In this document: positions 9,601-18,956 of the stretch, piece by piece
How the letters are laid out: each line of letters begins with the position of its first letter
Position numbering within the stretch: position 1 is the first letter of the stretch
From: Pseudomonadota bacterium
Lineage (GTDB): Bacteria > Bdellovibrionota > Bacteriovoracia > Bacteriovoracales > Bacteriovoracaceae
Assembly (NCBI GenBank): GCA_027487515.1
Contig: JAIYDL010000016.1
Span: 248,001 to 312,000, forward strand
Reading direction: 5' to 3'
DNA length: 64,000 nucleotides
Translations under genes and position numbers: made by a program
Notes under the pieces: model-generated
Database searches by the model: none
What the model saw: the letters and a program-made list of their open reading frames with translations, nothing else
What the model was told of the DNA's origin: nothing

Positions 9601-11127
9601 CTAGTCGAACTTCAGGTAGCCGCGCACGGAGAAGTCCCGGGACCGGAGGGCCTTCTTCATGATCAGGTACTCTTTGAGGACGTCCGCGTCCACGTGGCCG
9701 TATTTCCTGAACTTCAGTACCGGGTACTTATCGCCGCCGTTGGCGATGAACTCCGGTAGGGCAAGGAGGTACGTCTTCTGAAGTGAGATTTCATTTCCTC
9801 CAACGCGAAGGCGCTTCAGCTTCTTCGTCGTCTTATCCATGGTCACCTCGACCCCGGAAAACTGGGGAAAACTCCCCGACCCTGGAGTCCCGAGAGTGAT
9901 CACATCCTCGACGTATTTTGTAAGCTCTTGGCCCGTGAGTTCGGCGGTGACGATTTCGCTGCCGAACGGAAGCACCGTAAGGATGTTTTCGATGGTGACG
10001 TCTCCCGGGTAGAGCGAGTCGCGGATCCCCCCGGAGTTCATGACGGAAAGGTCAGCGTTGAACTTGGCCTGCATCGAGCTCGTGATGAGGTTGCCGAGGT
10101 TCGTCTCCTGGGCCCGGACGACCTCTCGCTTCCCGACGAGCTCCCCATCGACCGTGGCCACCTTGATGAGAAGGGCCTTCTCTCCTTGCTCTTTGTAGGG
10201 TCTCAGCATCTTCTCGAGGTCCGCTGCAGGAACGATGCGCTCTTGCGAATCTTTCAGATTGACCGGAATGAGCTTGTAGTCGGTGAGGCGAACTTTGCCA
10301 TCGAGGACTTCGAGGTCGACGCGGCCTACGTACTTCCCCCATTCATGGGCCTGGACGATGACAGTCCCGTTCTGGACATCGGGCTTGAAGAGTGGTTTTT
10401 GGGTGTGGCCACCGATGATCACGTCGATCCCCGGCGCCTGGCGAGCGATGGTGACGTCTCCGGGGGCGTCCGGGCCATGCTTCTCATCTGGGTAGTGCCC
10501 TGTGTGAGTCAGGGCGATCAGCACGTCCGCCTTCGGCCGCAGTTGGGGGACGAGAGTTTTCGCTTCTTCGACGGCCGGAGTGAACGTGATGTCTCGGGTG
10601 TGTTCGGCCTTGGATTTTTTCGGCGTGTCCTCTGTGGTCAGTCCGAAAATGATCACCTTCAATCCACCCACTTCTTTTGCGATGTGGGAGGGGAAGACGC
10701 GACTCTTCTCACCCTTGTGGTAGATGTTCGCTGAGATGAAAGGGAACCGGGCCCACTCAGCTTGCTGCTTCTTGATCACGCTCAGAGGATTGTCGAACTC
10801 GTGATTCCCGAGGGCCATGGCGTCGTAACCGATCGCGGACATCCCCCGGAAATCTGGCTCGGCGTTGAGGAGGTCCGACTGCGGAATGCCCGTGTTGACG
10901 TCACCCGCGTCGAGCAGAAGCACCTCCCCACCGCTCGCTCTAATTTCCTCCCGGAGCCGACGGATGAGTGTGGCGCGGGCGGCGAGGCCGTATTCCCCGT
11001 CCTTATTGGCCCAGAAGCGGCCATGGTGGTCATTGGTGTGAAGGATCGTGAGCTTCACGGGCCTTTTCACCGCGAGCTGAGAGCAGGAGACGAGTGAGAT
11101 GATTGTCAACAGAAAGACTGATTTCAT
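9601..11127 (-). CDS. 5'-nucleotidase / UDP-sugar hydrolase-like lipoprotein (UshA family)
   Basis: Probable outer-surface or periplasmic nucleotidase of 508 aa. A short signal peptide ends in LVSC, a lipobox, so it is likely lipid anchored. The metallophosphatase domain shows HTNDHHGRFW, DAGDVNTG, GNHEFD, ALTHTGHYPDEKHG and GGHTQKPL (metal ligands). The C-terminal 5_nucleotid_C domain has TNLGNLITSSM ... MNSGGIRDSLYPGDVT, the nucleoside-binding module. It releases nucleosides and phosphate from extracellular nucleotides. Divergent from feoA, convergent with the histidine kinase with 5 bp between stops. Confidence 0.9.
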   Translation of the reverse strand: MKSVFLLTIISLVSCSQLAVKRPVKLTILHTNDHHGRFWANKDGEYGLAARATLIRRLREEIRASGGEVLLLDAGDVNTGIPQSDLLNAEPDFRGMSAIGYDAMALGNHEFDNPLSVIKKQQAEWARFPFISANIYHKGEKSRVFPSHIAKEVGGLKVIIFGLTTEDTPKKSKAEHTRDITFTPAVEEAKTLVPQLRPKADVLIALTHTGHYPDEKHGPDAPGDVTIARQAPGIDVIIGGHTQKPLFKPDVQNGTVIVQAHEWGKYVGRVDLEVLDGKVRLTDYKLIPVNLKDSQERIVPAADLEKMLRPYKEQGEKALLIKVATVDGELVGKREVVRAQETNLGNLITSSMQAKFNADLSVMNSGGIRDSLYPGDVTIENILTVLPFGSEIVTAELTGQELTKYVEDVITLGTPGSGSFPQFSGVEVTMDKTTKKLKRLRVGGNEISLQKTYLLALPEFIANGGDKYPVLKFRKYGHVDADVLKEYLIMKKALRSRDFSVRGYLKFD

Positions 11128-11233
11128 GTTTCCTCCGGAGTTAGGGAGACTTTAAACGGACTTAGAAAAAGAGGCCAGTGTCTTAGTCAGTTACCGGTTT
11201 ATGGCCTGGGAAATCGGTGGCCAGAGGCCTAGG

Positions 11234-11251
11234 AGTTTGGTATACCAAACT
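11234..11251. promoter_or_regulatory. perfect 18-bp palindrome upstream of feoA, candidate metal-repressor operator
   Basis: AGTTTGGTATACCAAACT is its own reverse complement over all 18 bases. Its centre (TATACC) could double as a -10 element for feoAB. Size and symmetry suit a dimeric repressor of the DtxR/MntR or Fur type; the DtxR-like protein at 3663-4184 is the obvious candidate, by inference only. No second copy was noticed in this window. Confidence 0.6.
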
Positions 11252-11275
11252 GCTATGACGATCAACCAGGCCCCC

Positions 11276-11500
11276 ATGAATGCAAACCTCGTCGTTCGGT
11301 CGTTTCACACCGATGAGGACCGCGAGCTCTCTGACCTCGAGTCTCGGCTCATGCTTTTGGGATTTCTTCACGGAGAAGTGATCCGAGTGACTCGGAAGGC
11401 GCCGTTGTTCAAGGGGCCACTTTTGGTCGAAGTCCGGGGCCGCTGCGTAGCACTTTCCGCTGACGAGGCAAGCCTCGTGAGAGTGGAGGTTGTACTGTGA
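11276..11500 (+). CDS. feoA: FeoA, small SH3-like ferrous iron transport protein
   Basis: Cytosolic partner of FeoB. The 74-residue product has the FeoA pattern: short beta start (MNANLVVRSF), a helix ELSDLESRLMLLGF, then HGEVIRVTRKAPLFKGPLLVEVRGRCVALSADEASLVRVE. Start choice: ATG 11276 leaves the palindrome at 11234-11251 outside the transcript or in the leader and has CAGG 5 bp upstream. ATG 11255 (81 aa) begins only 4 bp after the palindrome and its nearest AGGAG is too far away; ATG 11201 would run through the palindrome. Its TGA overlaps the GTG start of feoB (GTGA). Confidence 0.82.
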   Translation: MNANLVVRSFHTDEDRELSDLESRLMLLGFLHGEVIRVTRKAPLFKGPLLVEVRGRCVALSADEASLVRVEVVL

Positions 11501-13350
11501 TCCCTCGGATTGCCTTAGTCGGGATGCCGAACGTGGGGAAAACGGCACTATTTAATAAGCTGACTGGAAGTTTCCAGCGCGTGGCCAATTTCCCCGGGGT
11601 AACGGTCGAGAAAAAAACCGGCTGGGTGACGGAGAATGGCGTCCGCGTTCTTGAGGTGATCGACCTCCCAGGGATCTACTCCCTCGATGCGACGACCCTC
11701 GACGAGAAAGTCACAAAAGACTTCCTCTTGAAGAAGGAGCGAGAAGCGTCGGCCGATCTCTTTGTGTTCGTACTGGATGCGACGAACCTAGATAAGTCGC
11801 TCTACCTTGCGCTCCAACTCAAAGAGCTCGGGTATCCGCTGGTGATTGCGCTAAATCTCATGGATGAGGCGAAAAAAAGAAACTTCGAACTGGACTTGGA
11901 CCTCTTCGCTGAGCGGCTGAGTGCGGTGGTGGTCCCAACCAGTGCCGCAAGTGGTGACGGTGTTGAAGACCTCGTGCGCGCTACTCGAACTGCGCTGAGC
12001 CGCGGGAACCAGGTTGAGTTAAAGGTCCCGGAGAACTCCCAGAAGGTCTTCCGGTCTCCGGCCTACGTCAACGGGATCTTCCGGCAGATCGACGTCCTCC
12101 TGAGTGAGGTCACCATCTCGAAACTCAAGCCCGATACGTTCTCCGAACGCATCGACCGGGTCGTCCTTCACCCGGTCTGGGGCCTCGTCACTCTCTTCAC
12201 TTTGCTGATCCTCATCTTCCAAACTCTGTTCACCTGGGCCGCTCCGCTCCAGGACCTCATCGAGGCCGGGTTCTCTCTGGCCGGTGAGGTTGCCACGGCG
12301 CTGATCGCTCACCCTCTCCTGCGGAGTTTGGTGGTGGACGGCATCATCAGTGGCGTCGGCGGTGTCTTAGTTTTTTTGCCGCAGATCGTTTTGCTTTTTT
12401 TCTTCATCCAGTTCCTCGAAGACCTGGGGTACCTCGGGCGCGCGGCGTTCCTCATGGATTCTGTCATGCGCCGGATGGGGCTTCCGGGAAAGTCCGTGAT
12501 CCCACTCCTTTCGTCCCATGCCTGTGCGATCCCCGGAATCTTATCCACGCGGGTGATCGATAACCACCGGGAGCGACTCATCACGATGTTAGTGATTCCG
12601 CTCACGACCTGTTCGGCCCGGCTCCCGGTGTATGCCATCCTCATCGCCGCCGTCATCCCCGACATTGCTGTGGGAGGTCTTCCCTGGCTGCGGCTTCCAG
12701 GACTTGCCCTCTTCGCACTCTACATGCTGGGCTTTGGCTCGGCGTTGGCGGTGTCGCTGATCTTTAAAAAGACACTTCCCCAGGCCTCGCCCTCGATGCT
12801 CTTGATGGAGCTTCCGCCCTACCGGATTCCCAAGGCACGGAACCTTTTCCTGACGATGAAAAACAAGGCGACGATTTTCTTGAAAAAGGCCGGAGGAATC
12901 ATCCTCATCGTGAGCATCGTGATCTGGGCGCTGATCAGTTTCCCGCGGACAAATGGAGTGGCGCAGATTGAGCAGTCCTACGCCGCTGACATCGGTCGTT
13001 TCTTCGGGCCCGTGTTCGCGCCGCTCGGCTTTGATTGGCGGATCACCACGGCCCTGATCCCGAGCATCGCGGCCCGCGAAGTGGTCGTGAGTGCGCTCTC
13101 TCTGGTGCTTGCGGTTGACGGAGAAAATGAGCAGCACATGGCCTCGGCCCTGGCCCAGCAGTTTGGCCTGGGCACTCTGCTCGCACTCCTCATCTGGTTT
13201 GTGTTTGCGCCCCAGTGCGTGTCGACGTTCGCCGTCATGAAACGGGAGACAAATTCTCTGCGCTGGCCCGTGCTCATGGTGACGTACACCTTAGCACTTG
13301 CCTACGTCTTTGCCTTCTTAACGCGGCAGCTCGTCCTTACCTTGTCTTGA
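11497..13350 (+). CDS. feoB: FeoB ferrous iron transporter
   Basis: Inner-membrane Fe(II) importer with an N-terminal GTPase domain. G1 is GMPNVGKT (residues 8-15), G3 DLPG near 53, G4 NLMD near 120. The membrane half carries the two Gate-type segments, including FLEDLGYLGRAAFLMDSVM and LSSHACAIPGILSTRVI, and a late conserved AAREVVVSALSLV. At 617 aa it is shorter than the E. coli protein (773) but within the range of compact FeoB proteins. GTG start with GTGGAGGT just upstream. The final 14 bp overlap the end of a convergent thioesterase gene. Confidence 0.95.
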   Translation: MIPRIALVGMPNVGKTALFNKLTGSFQRVANFPGVTVEKKTGWVTENGVRVLEVIDLPGIYSLDATTLDEKVTKDFLLKKEREASADLFVFVLDATNLDKSLYLALQLKELGYPLVIALNLMDEAKKRNFELDLDLFAERLSAVVVPTSAASGDGVEDLVRATRTALSRGNQVELKVPENSQKVFRSPAYVNGIFRQIDVLLSEVTISKLKPDTFSERIDRVVLHPVWGLVTLFTLLILIFQTLFTWAAPLQDLIEAGFSLAGEVATALIAHPLLRSLVVDGIISGVGGVLVFLPQIVLLFFFIQFLEDLGYLGRAAFLMDSVMRRMGLPGKSVIPLLSSHACAIPGILSTRVIDNHRERLITMLVIPLTTCSARLPVYAILIAAVIPDIAVGGLPWLRLPGLALFALYMLGFGSALAVSLIFKKTLPQASPSMLLMELPPYRIPKARNLFLTMKNKATIFLKKAGGIILIVSIVIWALISFPRTNGVAQIEQSYAADIGRFFGPVFAPLGFDWRITTALIPSIAAREVVVSALSLVLAVDGENEQHMASALAQQFGLGTLLALLIWFVFAPQCVSTFAVMKRETNSLRWPVLMVTYTLALAYVFAFLTRQLVLTLS

Positions 13351-13846
13351 CCTGTTCCCAGGGTTTGATCTGCCACACAGTCTCAACTTCAGCGACCGCA
13401 TGTCCCTCTCGGTCTCGGATGGTCGTCGTGAGCCGTTGGAGGAACTTGCTTTCAGTGGCAAGGCCGCTCTCGACGAGGGACTTATCGATCTGTCCCAAAG
13501 AGCACGTGGCCTCAAGGTCCATCCGTCCTTGATACGTGTAGCGGACATTGAGCTCGGCCAGGATCAGTCGGTAGCGGGAGATGCCAAAGGCGGTGAGGAG
13601 CGACATTCCTGCTGCGTACTCACCGACGGTCGCCATGGCGCAGGCGTGGACGCCGCCGAGGTGATTTTGGTTGAGCTTCCGGTTCGGGAGCGCGACCACG
13701 ACCTCGTCGGGACCGAGTCTTTGGATCTTGAACCCATGAGGGGCGTTGAACGGGATCCCGACTTGAAGGACTCGGTCAAGAGCGAGGAGGTTCAACGGAG
13801 TGGGGTGGGCGAGGAGCTTGTCGATCATTTTGTAAATGAGTTTCAT
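13337..13846 (-). CDS. hotdog-fold thioesterase (DUF4442 / PaaI-like)
   Basis: Predicted acyl-CoA thioesterase-type protein of 169 aa. The hotdog core helix is NHLGGVHACAMATVGEYAAGM, preceded by a beta strand VVVALPNRKL and followed by the strands LILAELNVRYTYQGRMDLEATC and TTIRDREGHAVAEVETVWQIK. The fold is convincing and the substrate unknown. Encoded 3 bp downstream of the nitronate monooxygenase gene, hence likely cotranscribed; its 3' end overlaps feoB by 14 bp in convergent orientation. Confidence 0.75.
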   Translation of the reverse strand: MKLIYKMIDKLLAHPTPLNLLALDRVLQVGIPFNAPHGFKIQRLGPDEVVVALPNRKLNQNHLGGVHACAMATVGEYAAGMSLLTAFGISRYRLILAELNVRYTYQGRMDLEATCSLGQIDKSLVESGLATESKFLQRLTTTIRDREGHAVAEVETVWQIKPWEQVKTR

Positions 13847-13849
13847 AGG

Positions 13850-14833
13850 CTACCCAAGTGTCCGGTTCAGATGGTCTCGGGCCTCTGTGATTTGGGACTT
13901 GTAGCGTTCGATGATGGCACGCACGGGTTCGATCTTTTCCGTGAACTCGATGGAACTCCCGGCGCACCACACGGTCTTGTAGGACGCACTGAAGGCTGCC
14001 TTCTCGAGGAGCTTCATCCCCTTGTAGTAGGTCACCATCTTGGCGTACTTCTTCAGATGTTTATGCTTGTTCAATAGGCCCTCGACGAAGTTCTGGTCCG
14101 TGCCGATTTTCTTGACGTAGGGAGTGTTGATCACCGTGCAGGGAGTGCCCGAGAGCTTCGTCGTCACGACGATGTCTTCTGCCCCGTAGTCGATGCAGGC
14201 CTGCTTGTATTCACTCGTGACACCGGCCTCGGTGGTGGCGATGAAGGGGGAGCCGATCGAAAGGCCATCGGCCCCGAGAGCAAGCACGGAGAGGATGCCG
14301 GCCCCGGTCCCGACGCCGCCAGCGGAGATGACCGGAATCCGGCACGTCGACTTCAAGGCCGGCACCAGGATAGAGGCGGGGAGATGGCCTCGGTGGCCAC
14401 CGGCCCCGGAGTTGACGGCGATCACTCCGTCGGCCCCGAGGTCCTCAACTTTTTTGGCGTAGGTTTCTTCGATGACGTCGCAGAAGACGCGGATGCCGTG
14501 CTTCTTCGATTCCCGGATCACTTCCTCCGGCGATCCGAGCGAGGTGATGAAAAATGAGACTCCGAGGTCGAGGCACTTGTGGAGCTGCTTCTTGGCCAGG
14601 ACGTTGGACTTATTCACGATGAGGTTGACGCCGAAAGGCCTCGAGGTCCGAGATTTAATTTCCTTAATACCGGCTTCGAGGTCCTCGATGGTGCGGAAGT
14701 TCAGGGCCGGGATGCAGCCCGCGATTCCACTCTCTGCGGCCGAAACAATCATCTCAGTGTTGGTCACAAGGAACATCGGCGCCATGATGATCGGTAGGTC
14801 GATCCCAAGCATTTCCGTTAGCGCAGTTTTCAT
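13850..14833 (-). CDS. nitronate monooxygenase / FMN-dependent dioxygenase
   Basis: TIM-barrel flavoenzyme of the nitronate monooxygenase (2-nitropropane dioxygenase) family, 327 aa. Signatures: IDLPIIMAPMFLVTN at the N-terminus, VNSGAGGHRGH with the catalytic-region His, PVISAGGVGTG and GADGLSIGSPF for FMN phosphate binding. The family detoxifies alkyl nitronates or acts as an enoyl reductase (FabK-like); FabK is less likely because the full conserved FabK context is missing. First gene of a two-gene unit with the thioesterase, which could hint at an acyl-CoA related role. Confidence 0.85.
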   Translation of the reverse strand: MKTALTEMLGIDLPIIMAPMFLVTNTEMIVSAAESGIAGCIPALNFRTIEDLEAGIKEIKSRTSRPFGVNLIVNKSNVLAKKQLHKCLDLGVSFFITSLGSPEEVIRESKKHGIRVFCDVIEETYAKKVEDLGADGVIAVNSGAGGHRGHLPASILVPALKSTCRIPVISAGGVGTGAGILSVLALGADGLSIGSPFIATTEAGVTSEYKQACIDYGAEDIVVTTKLSGTPCTVINTPYVKKIGTDQNFVEGLLNKHKHLKKYAKMVTYYKGMKLLEKAAFSASYKTVWCAGSSIEFTEKIEPVRAIIERYKSQITEARDHLNRTLG

Positions 14834-14955
14834 GATTCTCCTCGCGCGCTAAGCGCTCCGATTCGTGTAAGGTAAAGTCATAGAACTTACCTTCCGTTCA
14901 AGATTAATCTGTGTGTTAATTGTACCAATCATTTTTCTAGCAAGGACGGAAAAAA

Positions 14956-16143
14956 ATGAAAAAGATCACTGGTTTTATGGCACTTTCCCTTTCGATGGCT
15001 GCGGTCGCTGCCCCTAGCTCTCAGTGGGTGACCGTCGACAATCAGGTACTGGCCAAGATCCGTCCGAAGCTCAACAAGTCCATCCAAGCGGTTTACTCCG
15101 CCGAAGGTGCTACCGTCGTCAACCTCAGTGCCCGGGAAGTCGAACAGCTCTCCGACGTGATCCACCATGAGCTCCACCGCTGTGGCGGTTTCATGCAGCA
15201 CGACTCCCGTGAGGAGGCCATGGAGGCGCTCACGGCTCAGGGTGACCTGCACTTCGCTCAGCGCGCGATCTTCAGCGACTACGCGATCGATCAGCAGGCC
15301 TTCACGGCCCCGGTGGTTGCCAGGGTTGACGAAGCTTCGATCCGAGCGATGATCGAGAAACTTACGGCGTTCAATACCCGTCATTATAAGTCCGACACCG
15401 GAGTGAAGTCCTCTGAGTTCATCCGAGACACCTGGGCGAACCTGGCCCGCCGCCGGAACGACGTCACCGTCGAGCTCGTGAAGCACCCGAAGTGGCCCCA
15501 GGCTTCGATCGTCATGACCATCACTGGATCGGAGAGACCGGACGAGATCGTCATCGTGGGCGGCCACGCGGATTCCATCGCGGGCATGTTCGGTGGTAGC
15601 GGAAGCCGCGCCCCGGGCGCTGACGATAATGCGTCTGGGATCGCAACCATCACGGAGACGATCCGGATCCTCATGGACGCAAACTTTAAGCCAAAGAGAA
15701 CTGTCCAGTTCATGGGATACGCGGCCGAAGAGGTTGGTCTCCTTGGTTCCAAGGAGATCGCTGCAAGCTACAAGCAAAGATCCGCCAAGGTCATCGGTGT
15801 CATGCAGCTTGATATGACTCTCTTCAAAGGAACAGTGGATAAGGACATCGTCATGATGTCAGACTTCACCAACGCCGCTCAGAACGAATTCCTGGGCAGG
15901 CTGATTGATGAATACGTGAAGGTTCCATGGGGTTATTCTCGCTGTGGATACGGTTGTTCGGATCACGCTTCCTGGACTGCTAATGGGTACCCAGCGTCGA
16001 TGCCCTTCGAATCCAACATGGAAGACATAAACGGTAACATTCACACGGGCCGGGATACGTTAGAAACTGCTGGCGGTAACGCGCAGCACTCTGTTAAGTT
16101 TGCTAAACTAGCTACGTCTTTCGTAGCAGAACTAGCGAACTAA
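14956..16143 (+). CDS. exported M28-family (leucyl aminopeptidase-like) metallopeptidase
   Basis: Secreted zinc aminopeptidase of 395 aa. A signal peptide (MKKITGFMALSLSMAAVAAP) is followed by a pro-region of about 140 residues, then the M28 domain. Di-zinc ligands are in VGGHADSI (His, near 198), GADDNASG (bridging Asp), AAEEVGLLGS (catalytic and ligand Glu pair), QLDM (Asp) and SDHASW (His). CGYGC supplies the disulfide near the active site seen in the Vibrio enzyme. It likely releases N-terminal residues from external peptides, fitting the Opp and OPT importers in the window. The helicase gene starts 17 bp downstream. Confidence 0.93.
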   Translation: MKKITGFMALSLSMAAVAAPSSQWVTVDNQVLAKIRPKLNKSIQAVYSAEGATVVNLSAREVEQLSDVIHHELHRCGGFMQHDSREEAMEALTAQGDLHFAQRAIFSDYAIDQQAFTAPVVARVDEASIRAMIEKLTAFNTRHYKSDTGVKSSEFIRDTWANLARRRNDVTVELVKHPKWPQASIVMTITGSERPDEIVIVGGHADSIAGMFGGSGSRAPGADDNASGIATITETIRILMDANFKPKRTVQFMGYAAEEVGLLGSKEIAASYKQRSAKVIGVMQLDMTLFKGTVDKDIVMMSDFTNAAQNEFLGRLIDEYVKVPWGYSRCGYGCSDHASWTANGYPASMPFESNMEDINGNIHTGRDTLETAGGNAQHSVKFAKLATSFVAELAN

Positions 16144-16160
16144 CAGGAAGATAAAAAATT

Positions 16161-18956
16161 TTGAGTAATGAACTACGGTCTCTGTACCAGGATATCCGCG
16201 CCAATTTAGAAGTATCACGCAAAGCACTAACAACGACAAGCATACTGGGGGACGACGAGTCCCCCAGTTCTCGCTCTCTCGATCAGTCCCAAGCCATTCT
16301 TGAAACTCTCGAGTTCATCGCCGTCGAGACCCGAGCCCTGGTCGATCTCCACCCTTCTCTTGAATCTCTCTTCGAGAAAACTTTTGGGCGCGTCCGGGAA
16401 GTCTTCGACCGCGAAGCCATTCTAGAAACGTGCTTACTCGAAGACTATCTCTTTCCGGTCACCACCACATACCCCTTGTTCGTGGACGGAACCTTCAGCA
16501 GCGAACTGATTGCCTCGTACAAAGACACCTTCAAGGCCTGGGCGGAAGAAAAAGCCTCGGGCCACGTCGCGACTCAGGAACTCCTGAAGACCAGTTTCGA
16601 CATGAAACTTCAGGATAAAGACCTCGCTTGCCAGTGCGTGCAGTGCCTCGGTGACTACCGGACTCAGGTCCGCGAAGCCGTCTACTTGGCGCAGACGACG
16701 ATCATCGATCGGGCCGAGGAAAAGCTTCATGACTGGGTCCTCGTGCGGAAGATCGGTGATGTGTCGAACGCCGTTTTTGATCTCCGAAAGAACCTCGACA
16801 AGAATTTCCATCAGCTGCGCAATAAGCTGAAGCGCTCTTCGGTGAATAAGCTCGAAACCGAGGTGAAGGCGTACTTTCGAACGAAGTTTGGACCAAAGTC
16901 GGACCTCGGGAAGGTTTACAAGGAAAAGCTCAACGTCTTTTTCAACACACTCCTCGTGGAGCGGGGTCTCAAGCCCGAGCTCGTTTCTCAAGAAGAATAC
17001 GAGCGCTTCTACCTCCAGCTGGAAACGAACATCTGGAAAGGGGAGGAGTTTCTTAAGAAAGAGTTCGAACGCTTCACCTCCGCCATCCTTGCCCTCAAGC
17101 GCAAAGACGTGTCTTCCGGGATCCTCCGAGAGTACCTCGGACAGTTCTGGCTCCACGCCGAGGCCCGGCGGATGAACCGAAAAGTCGTTTACCACATGGG
17201 ACCGACGAACTCCGGAAAGACCTACCACGCCATCGAGGCCCTCTGCAAGGCCCCGAAAGGGTGCTACCTCGCACCCCTTCGACTGCTGGCCTCGGAGCTC
17301 TTCGATACGATGAACAGTAAGGGAGTTCCCACCACTTTGCTCACCGGTGAAGAAGTTGTGGAAATTCCTAATTCGACGCACTTTTCCTCGACGATTGAGA
17401 TGGCGAAGCTCCAGACTCATTTCGACTGCTGTGTCATCGACGAGATCCAGATGCTCACGGACCCACAACGGGGCTGGGCCTGGACTCGTGCCCTCGTCAA
17501 CATCCAAGCCGATGAGATCCACATCTGCGGTGACCATTCGGTCCTCGAACTGGTGAAGAAAATCCTCGCCCTTTGCGGCGACACCCTCGAGGTCCGCGAG
17601 TACACGCGGATGACCGAACTCCACGTTCTAAAGCACCAGATCCCGCTGACGGAGCTTCAAAAAAATGATGCGCTGATTGTGTTCTCTCGCCGGAACGCCC
17701 TGAAGTACAAGGCCGATCTGGAGGAACTCGATTTCAAAGTCTCCATCGTCTACGGTCGCCTCTCACCCGAGGTGCGGCGCGAGCAGGCGAGGAAGTTCGA
17801 CGAGGGCGAAACGGACATCATGGTTTCCACCGATGCGATTGCGATGGGCATGAATCTCCCCGTGAAGCGGATCGTCTTCTCGACGCTCTCAAAGTTCGTC
17901 GATAACAAAGAGAACCAGCTCTCGTACTCCGAGATCAAGCAGATCGCGGGGAGGGCCGGCCGCTTCAACCGATTCCCCGTCGGAGAAGTCACGACCCTCA
18001 ACCGGGTCGAGGGTGGCCTCGGGATTCTCCAGGAAGCTCTCGGGTATCACCTGGGGCAGCAAGGCAAGGCGATGGTCGGTCCGGACCTCGACATCTTCAG
18101 CTCCGTGAACAATGCGCTCGAGTTCCATGGGCTCCCCACGCTCAAGCTCTCGGAGTTTCTGCTCCTCTTCAACACGATGACCTTCGAGAAGCCCTTCTAC
18201 TGCGTGGACATGAAAGAGATGATCGAACTTGCGGAAATGGTCGAGGCCGCCGACGAGAACCGGACCCTGTCCAACTCTGAAATCTTCGGCTTCGCCTGTG
18301 CTCCCGTGAACCTGGGCCTCATGGAGCACGTGCAGTACTACCTTTGGATTCTCAATCACTACGTGAGCGGCCAGAGCATCTTCAATGAAGCGATCGACGA
18401 GAGCTCCGATAACATCGACTACCTGGAGACCTCCATCAAGTGCGTAGAGCTCTACCAGTGGCTCTCGCGCCACTTTAACCAGAAGAATTTCATGTTCGAA
18501 GAGCAGCAGCTTCTCGACAACAAGGCGAAGGCCATCGAGCGGTTGAACGCGCTCCTGTCGGACAAGATCGGCAAGAGTTGCTCGAACTGTGGTTGTAAGA
18601 TGCCGGCCAACGCCCGCTTCAATATTTGCGATGACTGCTTCTCGAAGCGCCGCTTCAGTCGAAGACCCGCGCGCGATGGCGCTGCGAGCGACGGCGCAGG
18701 CGGTGGTCGTCGTGAGCGCCGAGGTGGTGGGCGCGATGACCGGAACCAAGGGCGCGGTAACGACAACCGGGATCGCTCAGCACCGGGCCCGGGCCGGAGC
18801 GAGGGCCCGGCGTCGAACGCCTCGGGTCGCGGCAGTGCGAGCAGTGCGCCCGGTGCGGGCCCGAAACGTAACAAACGCCGCCGCTCCGGTGGAGCGAAGC
18901 CCGGTGGAGAAGGTAAGAAGAGTGATGCAGCACAGGCTTTCCGAAAACACCGATAA
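16161..18956 (+). CDS. SUV3-type DEXH RNA helicase with zinc ribbon and Arg/Gly-rich tail
   Basis: 931-aa helicase resembling mitochondrial SUV3. An alpha-helical N-terminal region of about 340 residues leads to motif I GPTNSGKT (near 347), motif II DEIQ (near 427), motif III-type CGDHSV, VFSRRNALKYK, motif V STDAIAMGMNLP and motif VI QIAGRAGRF (near 594). After the SUV3 C-terminal helical region there is a four-Cys ribbon (CSNCGCKMP ... CDDC, near 808-825) and about 100 residues rich in R, G, S, P and A resembling RGG-type RNA-binding tails. The start is TTG 16161 with AGGAAG 10 bp upstream. Likely works in RNA turnover or ribosome metabolism. Overlaps the next gene by 32 bp. Confidence 0.9.
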   Translation: MSNELRSLYQDIRANLEVSRKALTTTSILGDDESPSSRSLDQSQAILETLEFIAVETRALVDLHPSLESLFEKTFGRVREVFDREAILETCLLEDYLFPVTTTYPLFVDGTFSSELIASYKDTFKAWAEEKASGHVATQELLKTSFDMKLQDKDLACQCVQCLGDYRTQVREAVYLAQTTIIDRAEEKLHDWVLVRKIGDVSNAVFDLRKNLDKNFHQLRNKLKRSSVNKLETEVKAYFRTKFGPKSDLGKVYKEKLNVFFNTLLVERGLKPELVSQEEYERFYLQLETNIWKGEEFLKKEFERFTSAILALKRKDVSSGILREYLGQFWLHAEARRMNRKVVYHMGPTNSGKTYHAIEALCKAPKGCYLAPLRLLASELFDTMNSKGVPTTLLTGEEVVEIPNSTHFSSTIEMAKLQTHFDCCVIDEIQMLTDPQRGWAWTRALVNIQADEIHICGDHSVLELVKKILALCGDTLEVREYTRMTELHVLKHQIPLTELQKNDALIVFSRRNALKYKADLEELDFKVSIVYGRLSPEVRREQARKFDEGETDIMVSTDAIAMGMNLPVKRIVFSTLSKFVDNKENQLSYSEIKQIAGRAGRFNRFPVGEVTTLNRVEGGLGILQEALGYHLGQQGKAMVGPDLDIFSSVNNALEFHGLPTLKLSEFLLLFNTMTFEKPFYCVDMKEMIELAEMVEAADENRTLSNSEIFGFACAPVNLGLMEHVQYYLWILNHYVSGQSIFNEAIDESSDNIDYLETSIKCVELYQWLSRHFNQKNFMFEEQQLLDNKAKAIERLNALLSDKIGKSCSNCGCKMPANARFNICDDCFSKRRFSRRPARDGAASDGAGGGRRERRGGGRDDRNQGRGNDNRDRSAPGPGRSEGPASNASGRGSASSAPGAGPKRNKRRRSGGAKPGGEGKKSDAAQAFRKHR

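Noticed and set aside
16434-17624. 396-residue antisense frame within the SUV3 helicase gene
   Set aside because: Same mirror effect; the plus strand shows intact helicase motifs.
18589-18924. Long N-terminal extension of the DUF455 protein
   Set aside because: This stretch overlaps the Arg/Gly tail of the helicase in another frame and is not family-like; the conserved protein begins at 18925.
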